This document shows, in pieces, positions 1-6,200 of a DNA stretch of 7,413 bases. Position 1 is the stretch's first letter; the number at the start of each line of letters is the position of its first letter. The notes under the pieces are model-generated. The model ran no database searches and was not told the origin of the DNA. It saw only the letters and a list, made by a program, of their open reading frames with translations. The position numbers and the translations under genes are program-made. Source of the stretch: Bacteroidota bacterium (GTDB lineage Bacteria; Bacteroidota; Ignavibacteria; Ignavibacteriales; Ignavibacteriaceae); the NCBI GenBank assembly GCA_024278655.1, contig JAJRSV010000431.1, positions 1 through 7,413 of the forward strand, read 5' to 3'.

Positions 1-156
1 GACGAGCGCACCGATTTTTGATTTTGGGCTTCTGCCGCCTTTTATAATTACAGAAATCTTTCCGTACTCATCGGTATAAAGCAACGCAATGCTGCTTGTG
101 TCACCATAATCTATTTTTGTTAAAACTACGGCTTCCGATTTTACTATCTCACTCAT
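1..156 (-). CDS. recO: DNA repair protein RecO, N-terminal part (cut by window edge)
   Basis: Seen: an open frame of 52 codons starts at ATG 156-154 and runs off the left edge. It begins MSEIVKSEAVVLTKIDYGD and continues with a beta-rich stretch ending KISVIIKGGRSPKSKIGALV. Known: the N-terminal OB-fold of RecO has this layout, with a 'yGe.s.i..lyT.e.Gk...i.KG.R..ks' pattern. RecO works with RecR and RecF to load RecA on SSB-coated DNA during gap repair, and it anneals single strands. The OB-fold contacts DNA and the SSB tail. The start is fixed by a 4-base ATGA overlap with the mtnA stop codon. There is no clear Shine-Dalgarno in front of it, so translation is probably coupled to mtnA. The zinc-finger and helical C-terminal parts lie outside the window. 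The short length visible is the only reason for doubt. Confidence 0.85.
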   Translation of the reverse strand, partial: MSEIVKSEAVVLTKIDYGDTSSIALLYTDEYGKISVIIKGGRSPKSKIGALV

Positions 157-1166
157 TGAATAAAGTTATAAGGAAAATTGAAAACACCTTCTTCGGTAAT
201 TATACCGGTTATAAGATGAGCGGGAGTAACGTCGAATGCAGGAGTAAATGCATCGTAATGCGAAGGAGCTATTTGTTTTCCGTTGATGGTTAAAAGTTCC
301 GACTTATCGCGGTACTCAATCTTTATCTCATCACCCGTTGCAATTGTTCTGTCTATTGTTGTAGAAGGTGCAGCGATGTAAAAAGGAATGTCGTGATGAA
401 AACTTAACATTGCCAAATTATAAGTACCAATTTTATTTGCCGAGTCTCCGTTCAGTGCAATCCTGTCGGCGCCTGTAATAACCAAATCAATCTTTTTCTG
501 TTTCATCAACACTGCTGCAGATGAATCGGTCTGCAATGCGAAAGGGATTCCGGATTTTTCCAGTTCGAAAGCTGTTAATCTCGAACCCTGCAAAAGCGGA
601 CGTGTTTCATCGGCATAAACAAAGCTGACCAGTCCTTTATCGTAAGCTGTTTTAATTATACCGAAAGCCGTACCGATTCCGCCAGTAGCAAACTTGCCGG
701 TGTTGCAATGTGTAAGCACAACCGATTTGGTTTTGAAAATTGCCAATCCGTTCATGCCAATCTTTTCACAATATTCTTCATCTTTTTTGTGAATTTCCTT
801 TGCTTTATTCAACAACACATCGTAAGCATTGGAATATTCATTCAACCCGTTAAACGTTTCTTTTACTTCTGCCATTACATTGAATAAATTAACGGCGGTC
901 GGTCTTGTTTGTGAAAGACGCTGATATGCTTTTTCGAACTTACCTTTCACATCCTGCTTTTCGTTTTTAACGGCAAGCGCAAGTGCATAAGCCGCAGCAA
1001 TGCCGATTAGCGGAGCTCCGCGTATTTCAAGCCGTTCGATAGCTTCGGCAATGCGTTCGTAGTTATCGGTTTCCACAAACACTTCTTCCAGCGGAAGACG
1101 CGTCTGGTCTGTAAAAACAAGCTTGTCGTTTTCGAACTTAACCGAGAAGTAATCAGTCTGTTTCAT
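153..1166 (-). CDS. mtnA: S-methyl-5-thioribose-1-phosphate isomerase (MtnA)
   Basis: This enzyme converts methylthioribose-1-phosphate to methylthioribulose-1-phosphate, an aldose-to-ketose isomerisation in the methionine salvage pathway, in the cytoplasm. Seen: 337 residues, close to the usual length of about 340-355. The phosphate/substrate motif RGAP is at 49-52, THCNTG at 152-157 carries the catalytic Cys154, and TGADRIALNGD at 231-241 carries the catalytic Asp234. GDSANKIGTYNLA follows. The Cys-Asp spacing of 80 equals that of the Bacillus subtilis enzyme (Cys160 and Asp240), so all key residues are present. The family is related to eIF2B alpha/beta/delta and to ribose-1,5-bisphosphate isomerase, but the sequence around the active Cys and Asp fits MtnA best. 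The ATG at 1166-1164 lies inside the end of the upstream kinase gene (14-base overlap) and has no strong Shine-Dalgarno, which suggests translational coupling. The gene ends in an ATGA overlap with recO. No MTA phosphorylase or MTR kinase of the known MtnK type is visible nearby. Confidence 0.95.
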   Translation of the reverse strand: MKQTDYFSVKFENDKLVFTDQTRLPLEEVFVETDNYERIAEAIERLEIRGAPLIGIAAAYALALAVKNEKQDVKGKFEKAYQRLSQTRPTAVNLFNVMAEVKETFNGLNEYSNAYDVLLNKAKEIHKKDEEYCEKIGMNGLAIFKTKSVVLTHCNTGKFATGGIGTAFGIIKTAYDKGLVSFVYADETRPLLQGSRLTAFELEKSGIPFALQTDSSAAVLMKQKKIDLVITGADRIALNGDSANKIGTYNLAMLSFHHDIPFYIAAPSTTIDRTIATGDEIKIEYRDKSELLTINGKQIAPSHYDAFTPAFDVTPAHLITGIITEEGVFNFPYNFIQ

Positions 1167-2070
1167 TGATGCGCGAGAGATTTAAAAATTCTCTGTATCT
1201 GTCTTGTATTGTTAAATAGGAAAGTTCTTCAAGTCCTTTTGTGCTGAACTGTTCAACACAGAACGAAGCCATTGCACTTCCGTAAATAACAGCACACTTA
1301 AGATTGTTGGGCGATAGATCACGTGTCTTAAATAAATATCCGATGAATCCTCCCGCAAAAGAATCGCCTGCTCCTGTAGGATCGTAAATCATTTCCAAAG
1401 GATACGCAGGAGCGGAAAAGATTGTGTCGTCTGTAAACAACATTGCGCCGTGCTCGCCTTTTTTAATTATCAGAGTTTCCGGTCCCATCTCTCTTATTTT
1501 CTTCGATGCTTTTATAAGGTTCGGTTCGTGTGCAAGCAGCCGTGCTTCGGAATCATTTATAATTAAAACGTGTACTCTCTTCAATAATTCTTTTAATTTA
1601 TCGAGCTTGCCTTCAATCCAGTAGTTCATCGTGTCACACACAATGTATTGCGGATTTTCCATCTGGTCTAAAACTTTTATCTGAAGTTCAGGATCGATAT
1701 TCCCCAGGCAAACGTATTTCGATTTTTTGAACTTATCCGGAATTACGGGATCAAATTTTTCGAACACATTTAAGTCGGTTACCAATGTATCACGCACATT
1801 CAAATCGTAATGATATTTACCCGTCCATCTGAACGTTTTACCACCTTCAATAATCTGTAATCCTTCCAAATCGACGGAATGATTTTCCAACATAGACATA
1901 TATTCCTTCGGGAAGTCGCTGCCAACAACACCCACCAAATTAACCGGACCGGAAAAGTAACTTGCTGCAAGCGATATGTATGTGGCGGAACCGCCTAATG
2001 CATCTTCAATTTTATCGAAGGGAGTAATTACTGTATCTAAACCGAGGGAACCTACGACTAATAATCCCAA
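1153..2070 (-). CDS. PfkB/ribokinase-family sugar or nucleoside kinase
   Basis: This is a predicted cytoplasmic ATP-dependent kinase of 305 residues, typical PfkB length. Seen: an N-terminal strand with GSLGLD (8-13), the first PfkB signature region with GGSATYISLAA (26-36), an NDSE stretch (172-175) that fits the NxxE Mg/phosphate motif, IIKKGEHGAML (201-211), and the C-terminal signature DPTGAGDSFAGG (230-241) with catalytic base Asp236 and the GAGD anion hole. The active site therefore looks intact. The substrate cannot be read from sequence. Overlap with mtnA argues for a pentose or methylthiopentose, nucleoside or related salvage substrate (inference); ribokinase, adenosine kinase and fructokinase relatives share the same motifs. 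The start is TTG at 2070-2068. I chose it because ACAGGAG lies six bases upstream and the protein then begins directly with the first beta strand of the fold (LLVVGSLGLDT). This gene is the first of the kinase-mtnA-recO operon. Confidence 0.85.
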   Translation of the reverse strand: MGLLVVGSLGLDTVITPFDKIEDALGGSATYISLAASYFSGPVNLVGVVGSDFPKEYMSMLENHSVDLEGLQIIEGGKTFRWTGKYHYDLNVRDTLVTDLNVFEKFDPVIPDKFKKSKYVCLGNIDPELQIKVLDQMENPQYIVCDTMNYWIEGKLDKLKELLKRVHVLIINDSEARLLAHEPNLIKASKKIREMGPETLIIKKGEHGAMLFTDDTIFSAPAYPLEMIYDPTGAGDSFAGGFIGYLFKTRDLSPNNLKCAVIYGSAMASFCVEQFSTKGLEELSYLTIQDRYREFLNLSRINETD

Positions 2071-2076
2071 AATGTG

Positions 2077-2083
2077 CTCCTGT
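2077..2083 (-). promoter_or_regulatory. Ribosome binding site of the PfkB kinase gene
   Basis: ACAGGAG on the minus strand holds a strong AGGAG core, six bases before the TTG start at 2070. It decides the choice of this non-ATG start. It also shows that the host uses Shine-Dalgarno initiation for at least some genes. Confidence 0.7.
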
Positions 2084-2154
2084 AAATAGTAAGATTAATT
2101 GAATTGTAAAAATAAGTAAAAGCGAAATTAAAGCACAATCTTACGGGAATGAAT

Positions 2155-2189
2155 GTTCTTGGTTCTTGGTGCTAGGTTCGTGGTTCTTG
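2155..2189 (+). repeat. GTTCTTG-type tandem heptamer array, copy A
   Basis: Five units of seven bases stand in perfect phase: GTTCTTG, GTTCTTG, GTGCTAG, GTTCGTG, GTTCTTG. Four of the five units have a counterpart in the same order on the opposite strand at 3004-3031, beyond the Nudix gene. The array is non-coding. It resembles in style the short tandemly repeated heptamers described between genes of filamentous cyanobacteria, but no relationship is implied. Confidence 0.75.
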
Positions 2190-2224
2190 GTTAATAAGGT
2201 ATTCAATATTCTTCCATACAAACA

Positions 2225-2275
2225 GTCATTGGTCATTTGTCAATGGTCATTTGTAGTCATTCATTGTCATTTATT
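2225..2275 (+). repeat. GTCATTK tandem array, 7- and 10-base periods, copy A
   Basis: Four units follow each other at a 7-base period: GTCATTG, GTCATTT, GTCAATG, GTCATTT. The last of these also begins three 10-base units made of the heptamer plus three bases: GTCATTTGTA, GTCATTCATT, GTCATTTATT. The same word in 10-base phase occurs on the opposite strand at 3041-3077. The function is unknown; it does not code for protein. Confidence 0.7.
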
Positions 2276-2399
2276 GAGGTTTGAGTACATTCAGTCGTTG
2301 AACATTTAAGGAATCTTATAATTTTATTCTTTTATCTTTTTACTTTACTCTTTAGTCTTGAGAACAGCGCAGGCGGGGATGAACACAATGTAGGCGTTT

Positions 2400-2418
2400 G
2401 TCGAACATTCTGTTCGAC
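2400..2418 (-). terminator. Perfect 8-bp hairpin right after the Nudix stop codon
   Basis: GTCGAACA (2400-2407) and TGTTCGAC (2411-2418) are perfect inverted repeats with a 3-base loop. The stem begins at the base after the Nudix TAA (2421-2419). No T-run follows on the minus strand (AAACGCC comes next), so this is not a classic intrinsic terminator. It may act as a 3' mRNA-stabilising stem, a weak or factor-assisted terminator, or be part of a dispersed palindromic repeat. Confidence 0.45.
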
Positions 2419-2880
2419 TTACAATTCGATTTCAACAAAATTTAAAAAGCTTCTTTCATTCAGAAAATACTCTTCGATTAAATCTACGGCTTTGCGCTGA
2501 CCATCCCATGCGAGCTGCTTTTTTGCATCCGAAGATTTGCACCATTTGTATTCGCTGTGCTCTTTGCTTATATGAACACGCACATTAGCGCTAACCTTTA
2601 TTGCAAATACCGGCACCAAACAAATTGAATCACTTTCGTGTGAGTAAAATGAGTTCACTCTCGGTGCAACCCATATTTGTTCGGGCACTAATCCGGTTTC
2701 TTCTTTCAATTCTCTTACAGCGGTTTCGTAAGCTTTTTCACCTTCCTTTATCTTGCCCGAAACCATCTGCCACACGGAAGGATATATTTCACCTTCAGCC
2801 CGCTTCAAAAGAAGAAACTCGATCCCATCTTCAGTTTCTCTGAAAATATGTGCTTCGATTAAATTTGAAATAATTTTCAC
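2419..2880 (-). CDS. Nudix hydrolase, possibly dihydroneopterin-triphosphate diphosphatase-like
   Basis: This predicted cytoplasmic pyrophosphohydrolase cleaves a nucleoside diphosphate linked to another group (NDP-X), with Mg or Mn. Seen: 153 residues, a usual single-domain size. The complete Nudix box G-x5-E-x7-REUxEExGU is at 42-64, with Gly42, Glu48 and the metal-binding cluster Arg56, Glu57, Glu60, Glu61, then Gly63. The upstream strands (VWQMVSG, 36-42) and the C-terminal EHSEYKW (107-113) followed by WDGQRKAVDLI (125-135) resemble the pattern in Escherichia coli NudB, the folate-pathway enzyme acting on dihydroneopterin triphosphate. That substrate is inference only; a general housecleaning Nudix enzyme is equally possible. 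The start is GTG at 2880-2878 with AGGAG five bases upstream. The gene stands alone between two repeat-filled gaps, with its own candidate promoter and a hairpin just after the stop. Confidence 0.9.
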   Translation of the reverse strand: MKIISNLIEAHIFRETEDGIEFLLLKRAEGEIYPSVWQMVSGKIKEGEKAYETAVRELKEETGLVPEQIWVAPRVNSFYSHESDSICLVPVFAIKVSANVRVHISKEHSEYKWCKSSDAKKQLAWDGQRKAVDLIEEYFLNERSFLNFVEIEL

Positions 2881-2885
2881 AATAG

Positions 2886-2892
2886 CTCCTGC
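2886..2892 (-). promoter_or_regulatory. Ribosome binding site of the Nudix gene
   Basis: GCAGGAG on the minus strand lies five bases before the GTG start at 2880. It fixes that start and matches the site in front of the kinase gene almost exactly. Confidence 0.7.
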
Positions 2893-2911
2893 CTAATTGT
2901 CTGTCTGAATG

Positions 2912-2941
2912 ATTGTATGCATAGATAGATAAAAATTGCAA
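2912..2941 (-). promoter_or_regulatory. Candidate sigma-70-type promoter for the Nudix gene
   Basis: On the minus strand TTGCAA (2941-2936, 4 of 6 matches to TTGACA) is followed after 18 bases by TACAAT (2917-2912, 5 of 6 matches to TATAAT). Transcription would start near 2905, giving a leader of about 25 bases that carries the AGGAG site. The -35 hexamer overlaps the end of the octamer array at 2939-2970. Sequence match only. Confidence 0.35.
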
Positions 2942-2970
2942 GATTACAAGATTACAAGATTGCAAGATTA
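2939..2970 (+). repeat. CAAGATTA octamer, four tandem copies
   Basis: Four adjacent 8-base units: CAAGATTA, CAAGATTA, CAAGATTG, CAAGATTA. Only one base differs. The near-perfect array abuts the candidate -35 element of the Nudix gene, so gain or loss of units would alter what lies upstream of that promoter. It is likely prone to slippage (inference). Confidence 0.8.
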
Positions 2971-3003
2971 TAATCTACAAATATGAAACGTCAAATGTTA
3001 AGC

Positions 3004-3031
3004 CACGAACTACGAACCCAGCACCTCGAAC
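3004..3031 (-). repeat. GTTCTTG-type tandem heptamer array, copy B (inverted)
   Basis: Read on the minus strand, four heptamers stand in phase: GTTCGAG, GTGCTGG, GTTCGTA, GTTCGTG. They match units 2 to 5 of copy A (2155-2189) in the same order, differing by one or two bases per unit, including the distinctive GTGCT unit. The two arrays are therefore related and lie in opposite orientation on either side of the Nudix gene. Confidence 0.7.
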
Positions 3032-3040
3032 ACTCCTAAC

Positions 3041-3077
3041 AACAAATGACAACAAATGACCATCAATGACAAATGAC
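3041..3077 (-). repeat. GTCATTT tandem array, 10-base period, copy B (inverted)
   Basis: On the minus strand the stretch reads GTCATTT, GTCATTGATG, GTCATTTGTT, GTCATTTGTT. These are the GTCATT heptamer words of 2225-2275 with the same 7-plus-3 spacing, on the other strand. Two of the 10-base units are identical. Confidence 0.7.
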
Positions 3078-3220
3078 GGACTGATTGAATAGTAAAAGTA
3101 ACTTAACCTTCGTTTTATCTTTGTTATTTGGTTGACGGCTATGCCGCGCTAAGGTTGTATGAATGAATGGCATATAACAAATAGAAAAACACTCATTCAA
3201 TCATTCATCTATTCATCCCA

Positions 3221-3246
3221 CCCTCCGAAGCTTTAGCGAAGGAGGG
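3221..3246 (-). terminator. GC-rich hairpin just after the outer-membrane protein gene
   Basis: CCCTCC (3221-3226) pairs with GGAGGG (3241-3246). Inside lie a symmetric GAA/GAA internal loop, which could form sheared G-A pairs, then a 2-bp GC stem and a TTTA loop. It sits seven bases past the TAA of the large gene, a terminator position, but no T-tract follows on the minus strand. I recall very similar stems as dispersed intergenic repeats in several environmental bacterial genomes; that is memory, not a search. Either a transcript-end stem or a repeat element landed here. Confidence 0.5.
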
Positions 3247-3253
3247 CATTCAT

Positions 3254-6200
3254 TTAAAAATACGCTCTCGCTTCGGCACGGGCGGTATGGACAACTCTTC
3301 CCTGTCCCTGCCACCTGCCATCGTAACTTAAAGTCGTCTGCAGAAACGATGCAATTCTGTAATCGAAATTTAACCTCCAGAAATAATTTTTACCTAACTG
3401 GTTTCCGTTAGTTAACTCGAACGGGATGAAATTTGCGGTAGTGTTTGCTATCAACTCGCTTCGTTCCAGTTCTATGCGCAGCCGCCCTTTTCCGGTGAAT
3501 GACAAATTAAATCTGAGCGACTGCGAATTAAAATCTATCACCGTGGGCTTTTCGGGGAACGTGTCTTCACTCTTTCCCACTTTAATCTTAAAGCCGACTT
3601 CGAGCGTACGCATCGGTCTGTAAGAAAAATCGGATACGACGCTGTTCTCCGATATGTTTCTGTTTCTTGTTGATGTTTCAGGTGCCGATACATTATCAAT
3701 TCTATTAATTATGTCGGTCTGATTTCTTACTTCCTTAATCATTTTAAATCTTATTCTTACACTTCGCTCCCTGTTAAAACCGCGCTCAACTCCACTGTTG
3801 AATTCGCTCATCTTGTGGTTCTGCTCATACCTGAACCTGAACGATAACTCGGAACTGTTTTCATTAACAAAAATATCCTGCCTGAAAAAATTTGAACCTC
3901 TTATCGTTTTTCCTTCCTGCTGGAACGCACTCAATTTCAACAGGTAAATTTTCGAAAAATCCTCTTCTCTTGTATTCTCTTCAATACGCCAGGACGTTTC
4001 AGCCGAAAGATATTTTAATATGGCTCCCCATACTGTTTTCCTGCTAAAGATATCACCGAATTTTATCTTCCATCTCGTGTTTGTTTTCAAATCGATTACG
4101 GGAAAGAGTTCATCGGTGGGAATTGTAACCAGAACAAAATCACCGTCGAATAAAGTCGGTTCGAATTCGTTTTCATCAGGAATACCGTTGCCGTTCAAAT
4201 CTCCGAGATAAATATAGTTGCCTGTTCCCTGCGCGACTCTTATAAAAACTTTTTCAAGCCGTGCAGACATTTTAGTCGAAACTTCGTAAAACAAATCGCC
4301 TTTAAGTATCCGCTCCCAGAACTTAAACTTCGACTGCGACCTTACAAGGATTGTCTGATTATTGAGTGCGCCTTTTTGTTTGAACGGGTCGGTAAAAATC
4401 TTATCCCTGAAAGTTAGATTGAACACCGTGTTGAATTCTTTGATTCCGTTATAGGTAAGTTCAAAATAGTTTGTGGTCGAACGCGCCTGCTTAAGCATCT
4501 TACCATCGAGCGGAAGGTAATCATCGCGCAGCGAATACTTTGCCGCAATCTTTAAGCCGTTTAGTTTAATAATCTCAAGGTAAGGATTAACTTCGAGGTA
4601 TTTCAAACTGCTCGAAAGCAGAGAATCTTTTTTGCTTTTGTTTTCCTGTTTATCTTCCGCAATAAATTCAACGCCGGGTTTAAATTTCCAGAAAACGAAA
4701 TAGCCGTTACCCTGCTGCCGCAGCCAGTTTGAAACGATGCTCTTGTTTTCCGATTCCACATAATCAAGATTATAATTGATGTTGTAAGTCTGGTTGTTAC
4801 CGATACGCAACACATTATTAAAGCGGTTCGATTTTAACGCTCCCTTTCTTAAAAATCCTGCCGAGGTTACTAACCCTACTTCCTTTACAGGCATCAGAGT
4901 TAACTTTACTTCTCTCAGCGATTCGTCTTCCTTCTTTGCAGTTTGCTGTATGTTGTAGTAGCGATTAAACTCAACTTCGTTTATTCTGTCGAGTGTTGTA
5001 AAGCGGTCTTTTATAAAGCGGTCTTTATACGATAAACCAATTTTACCGAGACTCAACGAGCCGAGTTTTATTTCGGAAGGTCTGATATTTAAAAGAAGAT
5101 TAGCTGCATAACCGAAGTTATCACCGTCGTCAACACCGGAGAACTTGTTTGCATCGAAGATGCTGCCCGCGTATTCCAGACTTACTGATACATTATCAAA
5201 CGGTTTTACATTAACGAACAGGTTTCCCATTTCGGTTTGCTGCGGCATTGGTAAAAATATAATAGGAAGATAGCTCCCCTCACCTATTCCGACAAACAGA
5301 AAATTACCGATTGCTTCGCGGCTGTAATCGCCTTTGCCTTCGCCCACGTAACTGAACGATACGTTATAAATTGCAGTCGAGTCGCCCGGATTATAAACGT
5401 AATAAGTAAACGGCTCGTTGTTAATTACAGTATCGACGGCTGAATAAATCCCGCGCCTGTTGCCCAACGAATCTTCTTCGGCTAAAGACACACCCGGCTT
5501 TACAGCTTTAAGCCGGTCATCACCGGCTTCCGATAATATTCTTTTATCCTCATCCGAAAGTGAAATGTCTATCGGCGAATCTTTATTATCACCTTCTTTC
5601 AGGTACTGAAATCCAACCTCAAGTTTATCGTTAAAGAATTTCGAGTTTATTCCGGCACCTAAAAAGTTCCGGGCAAATTGCCTGTCGGTGTATTCAAAGT
5701 CAACGCTTATTCTGCTTGCAGAGCTTATCAAACGTTTGGGAGTGAAAGTAATTGTAGCATTTGCATACTCGATTGTATAATCGTTATTTTCACCGCGCAC
5801 CATTTCTATTCCGTCTAAATAAACACGTTCGGTTCCTGCAATAACAATTATATTCTTCTCGCCGTTTTTACCTGTTAAATTATATGGTCCCTGCACACCG
5901 TCCGTTCCGAAGAACTGGTTTGTAGTAAACTTACTCCTCGAGCTGGCAATAGAAAAGTAAGCTTTATGGTCTTCAATCATAAACTGCCCCATTAACCCTT
6001 GCAGCTTACGGTTGATAACACCAAACTCTCCGTTACGGTTCTGGAGCAGATAATCGCCGAAGTTACCTATTGCATTCGGATGTTTGATTTGGATGAAGAC
6101 CCTGTCAAGTTCTTCCAGCCGTTCCGTATTGCCTTCGGGTTGAATGGGAGTGTTTTCATCGGTGAGTGCGGCAACAATTTCAATGTTATCCGACAGCTTG

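Larger units (their letters stand above)
2071..2418. other. Intergenic region upstream of the kinase operon
   Basis: There is no gene in this 348-base stretch. From right to left it holds the post-Nudix hairpin, a G-rich segment (about 2366-2398), a plus-strand T-rich run (about 2320-2357), two tandem heptamer arrays (listed separately), and an AT-rich leader of about 80 bases before the kinase gene. The operon promoter is expected in that leader. The best match I find on the minus strand is TTGTGC, an 18-base spacer, then TATTTT. It is too weak to list as a site. I see no tRNA or riboswitch-like fold. Confidence 0.6.
2881..3253. other. Intergenic region between the outer-membrane protein and Nudix genes
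   Basis: There is no gene in these 373 bases. Besides the arrays, promoter and hairpin listed separately, it holds a short perfect inverted repeat CGGC-tat-GCCG at 3136-3146 and a plus-strand CATTCAT-like periodic stretch at about 3191-3217, directly beside the hairpin at 3221-3246. The region is built almost wholly of short repeated words. I see no open frame with a plausible start and no tRNA or riboswitch fold. Confidence 0.6.

Noticed and set aside
2085..2140. Promoter of the kinase operon (TTGTGC, 18 bases, TATTTT)
   Set aside because: Only three of six bases match at -35 and four of six at -10, which is no better than chance in this AT-rich leader.
2155..3077. Possible CRISPR array
   Set aside because: The repeats are 7 to 10 bases, directly adjacent without unique spacers, and occur in both orientations. 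No cas gene is near.
2155..3077. Composite transposon or insertion element around the Nudix gene
   Set aside because: The inverted repeats are low-complexity arrays, not defined termini. There is no transposase and no target-site duplication that I can see.
4603..4815. Minus-strand frame of 70 codons inside the outer-membrane protein gene, and a similar one at 6067-6255
   Set aside because: Both are out of frame within a continuous, well-formed coding region and have no sequence character of their own.
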